A DNA stretch of 64,000 nucleotides from Ignavibacteriales bacterium (GTDB lineage: Bacteria; Bacteroidota; Ignavibacteria; Ignavibacteriales; Melioribacteraceae). Below, in pieces: positions 56,006 to 63,851 of the stretch (position 1 is its first letter; each line of letters opens with the position of its first letter). The notes under the pieces were generated by a model that did no database searches, was not told where the DNA came from, and saw only the letters and a program-made list of their open reading frames with translations. Position numbers and translations under genes: made by a program. The stretch covers positions 38,490-102,489 of the forward strand of contig JAGUYK010000039.1 in NCBI GenBank assembly GCA_020061355.1, given 5' to 3'.

Positions 56006-57607
56006 ATGAAAACTCTCAAATTATTTATAATGCTTTTATTACTTGCAACAACTCTTTTTGCACAATTAAATTCATTAAGCATTTATAATGTTAAGGATTT
56101 CGGTGCAATAGGGGACGGGAACACACTTGAAACAAATGCACTGCAGAAGGCAATTGAGGAATGTTCCGTTTCTGGCGGAACAGTTTATTTTCCTCCGGGA
56201 AAATATTTAACAGGTTCGCTTGAACTCAAGAGTAATGTCGATATTCATATCTCTGTAGGAGCAATTATTCTTGGCAGCACAAATATCTCCGATTACAAAG
56301 AATTTATTCCACAAATGAAATCTTACAACGATGCTTTTCTGAAACATTCTATTTTTTATGCAGAGAAAGCAGAAAATATTTCGATTAGAGGTGAAGGTAC
56401 AATTGATGGGCAGGGTAGTGCATTCAAAGTGACAACAAGGGAAAAACCCGAAAGATATAAAAACCGTCCGTATGTAATCAGGTTTGTTGAGTGTAAAAAT
56501 GTTCGTATTGAAAATGTGACGATGCAGAATTCTGCAATGTGGATGCAGCAATATCTCGCATGTGAAGATCTTTTTATTAGAGGTATTCGTGTTTATAATC
56601 ATGCAAATCAAAACAATGATATGATGGATATCGACGGCTGTAAGAATGTTATAATCTCCGACTGCATTGGTGATACTGATGATGATGGAATTACACTTAA
56701 AAGCACTTCATTTGCAATTACCGAGAATGTTGTAATAACTAATTGTGTAATTAGCAGTCATTGCAATGCTATCAAACTTGGAACAGAATCGCATGGCGGA
56801 TTCAGAAATATAACAATATCGAATATTGTGGTTAAACCTTCGAAGGATAAAGAACCAATTTATGGGCATCAGCAAGGCATTAGCGGAATTACATTAGGAA
56901 TGGTTGATGGTGGAATTCTTGAAGGAGTAACAATTTCAAATATTATAATCGAGGGAACACATGTTCCGATCTACATGCGTCTTGGAAATCGAGCCCGTAA
57001 GTTCTATGATGAGCAGCCTAAACCTGGAGTTGGCACCTTTAATAATGTGATGATAAGTAATGTTATTGCAACAGATGTTCAATCGTCAATCGGTTGTTCA
57101 ATTACTGGAATACCAAACCATAATGTTCAAAATGTTAGTTTGAACAACATATCAATTGAATTCCCAGGTGGAGGATCAATTGAAGATGCTAAGAAAATTT
57201 TGCCGGAACTTGAAGATCATTATCCTGAAAGCACAAAGTGGGGCAACTTGCCTGCGTTTGGATTTTTTATAAGACACGCTGACAATGTCAGTCTGAACAA
57301 TATTGAAATTCGGCTTAAGAATTCCGATGCCCGTCCGGCTTTAGTTTGTGACGATGTTAAATTTTTAACAATAGCAGGGCTGAAAACTGATGCTGCATCT
57401 CAGTCAAAAAATGTAATTTTCTTCAGAAATGTTATAGAGGGAACAATAGAATCCTCAACACTCCGTTCAAATTCAAATACCTTTTTAGAGATCACCGGTG
57501 ATCAAAATAAAAACATATCTGTTATCAATAATGTTTTACTGAATGTAAAAAAAGTAATTGATAATAAAAGCAAAACTAAAGTAAGGGAATCCGGTAATAT
57601 TAGATAA
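56006..57607 (+). CDS. GH28 family polygalacturonase-like hydrolase
   Basis: A secreted right-handed beta-helix enzyme of 533 residues with a signal peptide (ending TTLFAQLN). The N-terminal pectin-lyase-fold start YNVKDFGAIGDGNTLETNALQKAIEE is given here only by its core DFGAIGDG. GH28 active-site blocks follow as NNDMMDIDGCKNV, DTDDDGITLKS (the catalytic Asp pair) and SHCNAIKLGTESHGG. It should hydrolyse uronic-acid or rhamnose-uronate linkages. A gap of 85 bp precedes it, the largest in this part of the locus, and may hold an internal promoter. Confidence 0.83.
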   Translation: MKTLKLFIMLLLLATTLFAQLNSLSIYNVKDFGAIGDGNTLETNALQKAIEECSVSGGTVYFPPGKYLTGSLELKSNVDIHISVGAIILGSTNISDYKEFIPQMKSYNDAFLKHSIFYAEKAENISIRGEGTIDGQGSAFKVTTREKPERYKNRPYVIRFVECKNVRIENVTMQNSAMWMQQYLACEDLFIRGIRVYNHANQNNDMMDIDGCKNVIISDCIGDTDDDGITLKSTSFAITENVVITNCVISSHCNAIKLGTESHGGFRNITISNIVVKPSKDKEPIYGHQQGISGITLGMVDGGILEGVTISNIIIEGTHVPIYMRLGNRARKFYDEQPKPGVGTFNNVMISNVIATDVQSSIGCSITGIPNHNVQNVSLNNISIEFPGGGSIEDAKKILPELEDHYPESTKWGNLPAFGFFIRHADNVSLNNIEIRLKNSDARPALVCDDVKFLTIAGLKTDAASQSKNVIFFRNVIEGTIESSTLRSNSNTFLEITGDQNKNISVINNVLLNVKKVIDNKSKTKVRESGNIR

Positions 57608-57615
57608 GGATTATT

Positions 57616-58863
57616 ATGAACAGAAGGAATTTTATTCGAAACTCCGCACTTATAGGTGCGGTTGCATCAGTTCAGAATATTGCATCCGTAAAAGGAAATA
57701 TTGCAAAAAAAAAGATACATATTGAGGAAAATGTATACAAAAATGTTTTTGATAAAACTTTGTTAATAAAACCTGTGATCATTGATTCGATTAAGCTTAT
57801 CAAAAACGGAAAAGTTTATATTGTGATTGTAAGATCCAAAGATGGTGCCGAGGGCTATGCAGTTTCTCACCCCAAATTTATGGAAACACTCTGGCCTGTT
57901 TTTCTCACCTATGTTGTTCCCCCTTTCATCGGTAAAGACGCCCGTGAAATCGAAAATTTATTAACAGATGTTTATCTGTTCGATAGTAATTATAAGAAAC
58001 AGGGGTTACTCTTCTGGGTACCGGTCGCATCACTTGAATTTGCAATCCTTGATCTGCTGGGTAAAGTTGTAAATAAATCCATCGGAGATTTTTTTGGAAG
58101 TGTTCTTCAGAAAGAGATCAATGTATACCGTGCCAGTGAAAAAAGAGGAAATATACCCGAAGAGGAAATTGCATATTTAAAGAGAATTACAGAACCGATC
58201 GGTGCAAAGGCATTGAAATTCCGGCTTGGTGCAAGAATGCGTTATAATGATCAATCTACAAATAGAGATCTTGCGTTAATACCTCTGGTTCGTAAAACAT
58301 TTGGCGATGACTTTACAATTTATGCAGATGCGAATGGTTCTTACGATGTTCCAATGTCCTTAAAAATAGGGAAGGTGATGGAAGAGTATAAATACAGTTT
58401 CTTTGAAGAACCATGTCCTTTCGATTATTATGAAGAAACAAAAGAGATTGCAGATAAACTCGAAATAAAAATAGCGGGTGGAGAAGAAGAAAGTAGTTTA
58501 AGAATGTTTAAGTGGATGATCGAACATGACGTAGTTCAAACTGTTCAGCCGGATCTGCTCTACTTTGGCGGTTTAATCCGATCCGTTAAAGTTGCACGGA
58601 TGGCACAAGCTGCCGGAATTAATTGCACTCCTCATATGTCAGGTAATGGATTGGGATATTTGTATGTTCTTCATTTTGCATCATTTATTCCGAATTGCGG
58701 ACCACACCAGGAATTTAAGGGTGATAATGATAAAGTTCCGTTTGTTTGTTCAACCTCATCATTGAAGGCTATAAATGGTAAGATAACAGTACCAACTGGA
58801 CCGGGATTAGGAATTGAAATTGACCCGGATTTTATTTCTTCTGCAAAAGAAGTTAAACTTTGA
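57616..58863 (+). CDS. Exported enolase-superfamily protein (MR/MLE type), copy 1
   Basis: A protein of 415 residues with a Tat-like leader (MNRRNFIRNSALIGAVASV). The enolase-superfamily barrel shows the lysine strand GAKALKFRLGARM (K-x-R), the metal ligands in IYADANGSYD, FFEEPCPFD and IAGGEEES, and a His in NCTPHMSGNG. Members abstract the proton next to a carboxylate, as in sugar-acid dehydratases and racemases. Export of such an enzyme is unusual. Its product and substrate are unknown; uronates or aldonates are natural guesses. It starts 8 bp after the GH28 stop. Confidence 0.78.
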   Translation: MNRRNFIRNSALIGAVASVQNIASVKGNIAKKKIHIEENVYKNVFDKTLLIKPVIIDSIKLIKNGKVYIVIVRSKDGAEGYAVSHPKFMETLWPVFLTYVVPPFIGKDAREIENLLTDVYLFDSNYKKQGLLFWVPVASLEFAILDLLGKVVNKSIGDFFGSVLQKEINVYRASEKRGNIPEEEIAYLKRITEPIGAKALKFRLGARMRYNDQSTNRDLALIPLVRKTFGDDFTIYADANGSYDVPMSLKIGKVMEEYKYSFFEEPCPFDYYEETKEIADKLEIKIAGGEEESSLRMFKWMIEHDVVQTVQPDLLYFGGLIRSVKVARMAQAAGINCTPHMSGNGLGYLYVLHFASFIPNCGPHQEFKGDNDKVPFVCSTSSLKAINGKITVPTGPGLGIEIDPDFISSAKEVKL

Positions 58864-58887
58864 TTAAAAACTAAAGTCGATTTTGAA

Positions 58888-60105
58888 ATGAAGAGAAAAG
58901 ATTTTTTCAAAAGCTTATCACTAAGTGCTGCTGCCGGTTTTATTCCATTTTCAAATTTATTTTCGAAAGAAATGGGTGTGCAGAATTTCAATAAGGATAA
59001 CTCCGGCGTTAATATATCCAAACTAGAAACTTTTGTTTTTAAGAATGCTACTTTTGTTCGAATCGAATCTAGTGAGGGAATTTCCGGATGGGGAGAAGCT
59101 GATCATGATTATCCGAAATTGACGGCTTCTTTAATAGATGAGATTTGCAAACCAATCATTTTAGGCAAGGATCCTTTTGATACCGAATATTTATGGCATC
59201 AAATGATATTTAAAGGTGAAGATGCAGGAAGCACGGGATTATTGCCTGGCGCAATTGCTGGTGTTGATAATGCCCTGTGGGATTTAAAGGGTAAATTGCT
59301 GAAACTGCCGGTCCACAAAATTTCAGGCGGATTTAATGTAGATAAGGTCAGAGTTTACGGAAGTTTTGGAAGAGGAGATAATCCTAAAACTCGAAAAGGT
59401 CCTGAAGCGATGGCAAAAACTGCACTCGATTTTGTGTCACAGGGCTATAAGACAATTAAAGCAAGAATGCAGATACGACAATTGAATGTTGACCCCGACC
59501 CCGATGATACTTTTGAAGTTATTAAGGCAATTCGCAAAGCTGTTGGAGATAATATTGAAATTTTTGTCGATTATAATAATGGATATACTCCTGCTAAAGC
59601 AATTGCACTGACGAGAAAACTCGTAGAAAATTTAAATATTGCGGCAATTGAAGAACCGGTTTCATATCATAATTACGAAGGACTAAGACAAGTGGTTGAG
59701 GCAATTGATATTCCTGTAATGGCCGGAGAGCATGAATTTAACAGATGGCAGATGAGAGACCTTATTACTATTGGAAAAGCGGACATGATAAATGCCGATC
59801 TGATCAAATGTGGAGGATTTTCAGAGTGCCGGAAGGTTGCTTTCATGGCACATGCTTTCGATAGATATATTATGACGCATAATACACGTCCAACTTTAGC
59901 AACTGCTGCAAGTCTTCAACTTGTTTCATCAATCCCGAATGCAGCACGCATTCAGGAATATGCCGGTTCACGTCCCGAAATGGGATTAGATAAACTTTTT
60001 GATAATTACTTTAAATTCGAGGGTGGATATTTATTTTTGCCGGATCTTCCCGGATTGGGTTTAATTGTAAATGAAGAAGCTATGCGAAAAAATAAATTGA
60101 ATTGA
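58888..60105 (+). CDS. Exported enolase-superfamily protein (MR/MLE type), copy 2
   Basis: A protein of 405 residues with an N-terminal leader (MKRKDFFKSLSLSAAAGFIP), weaker than a true twin-arginine motif because it reads KRKDFF. The barrel has the strand GYKTIKARMQIRQ (K-x-R), the ligands IFVDYNNGY, AAIEEPVSYHNYEG and MAGEHEFNRW, and IMTHNTRP with a His. It differs clearly from copy 1 (24 bp upstream), so the pair is not a recent duplication. A sugar-acid dehydratase or epimerase role is likely but the substrate is not known. Confidence 0.78.
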   Translation: MKRKDFFKSLSLSAAAGFIPFSNLFSKEMGVQNFNKDNSGVNISKLETFVFKNATFVRIESSEGISGWGEADHDYPKLTASLIDEICKPIILGKDPFDTEYLWHQMIFKGEDAGSTGLLPGAIAGVDNALWDLKGKLLKLPVHKISGGFNVDKVRVYGSFGRGDNPKTRKGPEAMAKTALDFVSQGYKTIKARMQIRQLNVDPDPDDTFEVIKAIRKAVGDNIEIFVDYNNGYTPAKAIALTRKLVENLNIAAIEEPVSYHNYEGLRQVVEAIDIPVMAGEHEFNRWQMRDLITIGKADMINADLIKCGGFSECRKVAFMAHAFDRYIMTHNTRPTLATAASLQLVSSIPNAARIQEYAGSRPEMGLDKLFDNYFKFEGGYLFLPDLPGLGLIVNEEAMRKNKLN

Positions 60106-60134
60106 TACTTTTAATAAAATTAACCAATAATAAC

Positions 60135-60959
60135 ATGAACAATCATAGCAGAATAATTTTTATCATTATTTCATTTCTTTTCACGGTAAATATCGTATTT
60201 CCACAAAAGCCGGATACCGAAAAATGGGTAGGACTTTTTAACGGAAAGGATTTATCAGGATGGAGTTCATTCTTAAGTACGGTTGATAAAGAAGAACCAT
60301 TCCTTATAAATGAAGATCCTCAGAAAATATTCCAGGTGATCGGAAACGAACTCCACTTTTATAAAGATCAAAATGAATCGGATAAAGTTCCGGAAGGATA
60401 TCTTTATACTACAAAGGAGTATTCAGATTTCAGACTTCGGTTGGAATATAAATGGGGGACTAAAAAATTTGCACAAAGAAAAAATAAATTAAAAAATTCT
60501 GGATTGATGTTTAATGCGCAGCAACCGTATGGTTTCTGGCCCACCAGCATTGAATATCAAATATCTGAAGGAATCACTGGTGATGCATATACTCAGAATT
60601 GTGCTTGGTTTACAACGACTATTGATTCTATTGTCCTCGATAAGTCCTCAAAGAGATCGTTTCCGCGTTATTCGCCGAATGGGAAATTATATGACTATGG
60701 TGGTAATCAATCGAGCATGAGGTTGATTGGCCCAGGTAATCTTGATCACCCGGAAGGATGGAATAAAGTTGAAATGATAGTCCGGGGAGATAGTGCAGTA
60801 TTTTATGTAAATGGTACCGAAACAGTAAAGGTCTGGAATATAAGATATGATAAGCCCGGTATTGAAAATGATGTTAGGTCTATGAAGAAGGGTAGAATAG
60901 TACTTCAGGCTGAAGCTACGGAAATAATTTTCCGAAGTATTGAAATTTTAGAAGAATAA
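60135..60959 (+). CDS. Secreted single DUF1080-domain protein
   Basis: A protein of 274 residues from the ATG at 60135; the upstream TTG at 60102 is unlikely. A signal peptide (ending NIVFPQKP) precedes one DUF1080 domain ([76 protein letters not shown], closing RIVLQAEATEIIFRSIEILE). It is the third DUF1080 domain in the locus and probably hydrolyses or binds 3-keto-glycosides. Confidence 0.82.
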   Translation: MNNHSRIIFIIISFLFTVNIVFPQKPDTEKWVGLFNGKDLSGWSSFLSTVDKEEPFLINEDPQKIFQVIGNELHFYKDQNESDKVPEGYLYTTKEYSDFRLRLEYKWGTKKFAQRKNKLKNSGLMFNAQQPYGFWPTSIEYQISEGITGDAYTQNCAWFTTTIDSIVLDKSSKRSFPRYSPNGKLYDYGGNQSSMRLIGPGNLDHPEGWNKVEMIVRGDSAVFYVNGTETVKVWNIRYDKPGIENDVRSMKKGRIVLQAEATEIIFRSIEILEE

Positions 60960-60990
60960 GAGAGACCTCTGTTCATAATTGATGAAATTC

Positions 60991-61025
60991 ATTCCGGCTG
61001 ATTGAAAAATAGTGGATGCCGGAAT
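60991..61025. other. Short inverted repeat before the URO-D-like gene
   Basis: ATTCCGGC (60991-60998) is complementary to GCCGGAAT (61018-61025) across a 19-base loop, within the 96-bp gap. No T-run follows, so it is not a clear terminator. Confidence 0.35.
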
Positions 61026-61055
61026 AAAGATAAATTGTAATTGAAGGAGTGTTAG

Positions 61056-62141
61056 ATGTTCGAGAAACAGGCTGAGTATATAAATCGACATATGAGTTTC
61101 TGGAATTTAGAAAAAGTCGGTCGTCCTCTTATCGGTTTTACAATTGGTGCCGGTTTGGATTCATGGAGCTACTGGCAATATAATAACGCGGCACAAGCGT
61201 TATTAAATAGAGAAATAGTGTCACCAGAGGATATTAATCCTGATGACTTCATTGATGATCAATTAAAATATCTTGAACTTTCCAATCAGGTTGATGATGA
61301 TATAATTCGTTCGGCACTTCCGCTTGCATCTGTTCCCTGGATGGAAGCAATACTTGGCTGCCCGGTATACTCAACCGAAGCCCACATGACCTGTCGCAAA
61401 ATTTTAGATAATATTGATCTTTCCAAAATTAATGAATGTAAGGTGGAAAACGAATGGGTGAAAAAGTATTTCGAATTTATTAAGGTTTACGAATTGGCAT
61501 TTGATAGAAAATATCCGGTTGCTCAATCAATAATACGCGGGCCGTCAGATCTGGCCTGTGCTCTTTTAGGTGCTGAAGATGCTGCGATAGCATTGTTAAC
61601 AGAGCCGGAAAATATGCATCAGCTATTTAATTTTATTACCGAACAGGTCTCAAATTTTCTTAAAATGAACATTGAACGCTTACCGGAATTTTATGGGGGA
61701 TATGTAATAGGTCAATATGAAATTTGGGCACCTGAACCAGCAATCAGAATTCAGGAAGATTTTTCGAATTTGTTTTCACCTGAACTTTACGACGAGTTTT
61801 TAAAGCATTGTGATCAAAAACTGGCATCTATTACAAATTATACATTGATTCATCTTCACTCCTCATCATTATTCCTAATCGAAAAATTTCTTGATATAAA
61901 TTCCATTAGGGCTTTCCAAATAACGAAGGATCCGGGTATCGCACAATTGAGCGAAATGATGCCGTCATTAAAAAAAATTCAGGATACAGGCAAACCGTTG
62001 ATTGTAAAAGGTCGGTTTGATAAAAACGACATCGAATTGATAAAGTCGAATTTATCACTTTATGGTTTGTGCATTCAGCCGGTTGTTAAAAATTTTAACG
62101 AAGCTAATCAATTAATTACGGAATTGAAATCCTGGCGATAG
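61056..62141 (+). CDS. URO-D-superfamily protein without the zinc site
   Basis: A TIM-barrel protein of 361 residues resembling the URO-D/methyltransferase superfamily (FEKQAEYINRHMSFWNLEKV, IIRGPSDLACALLGAEDAA, LLTEPENMHQLFNFITEQV). At the place where MtaA-type enzymes and the relative at 20409 have HTCG it reads LIHLHSSS, and no late cysteine motif is evident, so the zinc-dependent methyl-transfer site seems lost. Its role may be decarboxylation, isomerisation or an unknown reaction. It has an aaggag ribosome-binding site and is the last gene of the large locus, followed by a terminator. Confidence 0.65.
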   Translation: MFEKQAEYINRHMSFWNLEKVGRPLIGFTIGAGLDSWSYWQYNNAAQALLNREIVSPEDINPDDFIDDQLKYLELSNQVDDDIIRSALPLASVPWMEAILGCPVYSTEAHMTCRKILDNIDLSKINECKVENEWVKKYFEFIKVYELAFDRKYPVAQSIIRGPSDLACALLGAEDAAIALLTEPENMHQLFNFITEQVSNFLKMNIERLPEFYGGYVIGQYEIWAPEPAIRIQEDFSNLFSPELYDEFLKHCDQKLASITNYTLIHLHSSSLFLIEKFLDINSIRAFQITKDPGIAQLSEMMPSLKKIQDTGKPLIVKGRFDKNDIELIKSNLSLYGLCIQPVVKNFNEANQLITELKSWR

Positions 62142-62174
62142 CTTAATTAACGATTATCACAAATGGACTTTCTC

Positions 62175-62200
62175 AAAAATCTGCGGGCAGATTTTTTATT
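62175..62200 (+). terminator. Rho-independent terminator of the large glycan locus
   Basis: AAAAATCTG (62175-62183) pairs with CAGATTTTT (62188-62196) around CGGG, and the T-run continues past the stem. It stands 34 bp after the last stop of the 24-gene run. Confidence 0.85.
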
Positions 62201-62249
62201 TACAGGTTTTATATTTCAAGCAATTCGAAGACCTTTCATAAAATATTTC

Positions 62250-62310
62250 TTGACAAAATCATTATTATTCTTGAAGTTGCGTTATCAATAAAGTAAACCA
62301 TAAAGTAAAA
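62250..62310 (+). promoter_or_regulatory. LacI-gene promoter with tandem 12-bp repeats
   Basis: TTGACA at 62250-62255 is followed 30 bp later by CAATAAAG, which opens two tandem 12-bp units, AATAAAGTAAAC (62287-62298) and CATAAAGTAAAA (62299-62310). The same arrangement and spacing recur at 63655-63715. The repeats would overlap the start of transcription, as an operator should. Confidence 0.65.
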
Positions 62311-62354
62311 TGATAAAGTTGAATAAATTCTCCAAAAAACAATAAAAATATAAA

Positions 62355-63389
62355 ATGAAAGACAAGGCCATTACTCTAAATGATATTGCTACAAGATTGA
62401 ATGTTTCAACTGTAACTGTATCAAAAGCTTTAAGAAACCATCCGGATATTTCAGCAGCAACCACAAAACTGATTAAGAAAGTTGCAGAGGAACTTGGGTA
62501 CACTCCAAATATCATGGCACGAAATCTATCAGCCAGAAAATCTAATACTATTGTTGTCGTAATTCCCAAAATTGCCCATTTCTTTTTTGGGTCAATCATC
62601 GAACATATTTATGATGTAGCTTTTGAAAATAATTACGAGATAATTTTAACCGTCTCCCAGGAAAATGTTGAGAGAGAAAAGCGGCATATTCAAACCCTGA
62701 TGGCAATGAAGGTTGATGGAATTATTATTTCAATTACGCAGGAAACACGCAACTATGAAATTTTTGAACTTGTACGCCGTAGAGGAATTCAAATTGTATT
62801 TATGGATCGTATACCTCAAATTGAAAATATAAATTCAGTTGCTGTTAATGATAGACAGGGAGCGTTTAAAGCAATTGAACATGCAATCAAGTTGGGATAT
62901 CGTAAGATCGGTCACCTCGCCGGTTATACTAATATCAATATAGGAAGAGACAGAATGCTGGGATTTCATGAAGCAATGAATAAGCATGGTGTTGAAACAA
63001 ATCCTGATTGGATTATTGAAGGCGGCTTTGGTGAAAAATATGGTTACGATGCTTTTATGAAATTGTATCATGAAAAGAATTTACCGGATTTATTATTCAC
63101 TGTTACATATCCGGTAGCCTTAGGTGTTTATATTGCTGCTGCTGAAGTTGGATTAAGAATTCCCAATGATATTGATGTTATCTGTTTTGGTAATGCCGAG
63201 GTTCAAAACTTTTTATCCCCACCATTAAGTTGTGTTGATCAATCCACAAAGCTTTTGAGTGAAAGCGCTATGGATATTATTATGAAGAGTTTAAAAGATC
63301 CGGATTCTTTAGAAACCAGAAACGTTGTAATAGATACCGAGTTGATTTTGAGAGGCACTTGCATTTCATTCAACAATAAAAGTGTTTAG
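62355..63389 (+). CDS. LacI-family transcriptional regulator
   Basis: A regulator of 344 residues. Residues 1-60 are a LacI helix-turn-helix with hinge (TLNDIATRLNVSTVTVSKAL, NIMARNLSARKSNTI). The rest is the periplasmic-binding-like sugar domain (IPKIAHFFFGSIIEHIYDVA, VDGIIISIT, MDRIPQIENINSVAVNDRQG, IDVICFGNAE, SCVDQSTKLLSESA). It probably controls itself and the TonB receptor gene downstream, since both promoters carry the same repeats. The effector sugar is not known. Confidence 0.9.
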   Translation: MKDKAITLNDIATRLNVSTVTVSKALRNHPDISAATTKLIKKVAEELGYTPNIMARNLSARKSNTIVVVIPKIAHFFFGSIIEHIYDVAFENNYEIILTVSQENVEREKRHIQTLMAMKVDGIIISITQETRNYEIFELVRRRGIQIVFMDRIPQIENINSVAVNDRQGAFKAIEHAIKLGYRKIGHLAGYTNINIGRDRMLGFHEAMNKHGVETNPDWIIEGGFGEKYGYDAFMKLYHEKNLPDLLFTVTYPVALGVYIAAAEVGLRIPNDIDVICFGNAEVQNFLSPPLSCVDQSTKLLSESAMDIIMKSLKDPDSLETRNVVIDTELILRGTCISFNNKSV

Positions 63390-63654
63390 TTTTTTTAAAA
63401 GAATATTTTTACAATTTCAATTGCTGCAGATCTGTTTAATATTCTGAATTGATTTTATTTTACATATTATTTTATTGAAGTAGATTTTCAAAATAGTATC
63501 AATAACTATCCTCAGGACGCTAACTGTCCTTAGACCCAATTAATTGGTTACATTACCGTTTTAGTGGATTCTCCGTTTTGACGACGTGCTGTCCGATATA
63601 ATTTAGATAGAAATATAAAGTTTGACTAAAATTTTTGAGTGACTTCTTTTTTGC
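63390..63654. other. Intergenic region after the regulator
   Basis: 265 bp without a coding frame. AGGAC (63514-63518) and GTCCT (63526-63530) form only a small hairpin. Nothing else is recognised before the promoter at 63655. Confidence 0.3.
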
Positions 63655-63715
63655 TTGACAATTTAAAAATATTTGAGCAGATTTAGTTAGCAATAAAGTA
63701 AACAATAAAGTAAAC
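63655..63715 (+). promoter_or_regulatory. TonB-receptor promoter with tandem 12-bp repeats
   Basis: TTGACA at 63655-63660, then exactly 30 bp, then CAATAAAG opening two identical units AATAAAGTAAAC at 63692-63703 and 63704-63715. This mirrors the LacI-gene promoter and leaves a leader of roughly 140 bp before the ATG at 63852. Confidence 0.68.
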
Positions 63716-63851
63716 TATTTCTTTCCGGACTCGAATATGTTTATTTCATTAAAAAAATCTTCATCCATCCTTGAACTGTATTTTCCATTCTTGATTCTCG
63801 CTTATAATTTTATATTCCAAAATATAATCAACCTTGACTAGGGAGTTATTT

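Noticed and set aside
63514-63530. Small hairpin AGGAC/GTCCT as terminator of the LacI gene
   Set aside because: The stem is only 5 bp, it lies over 120 bp after the stop, and no T-run follows.
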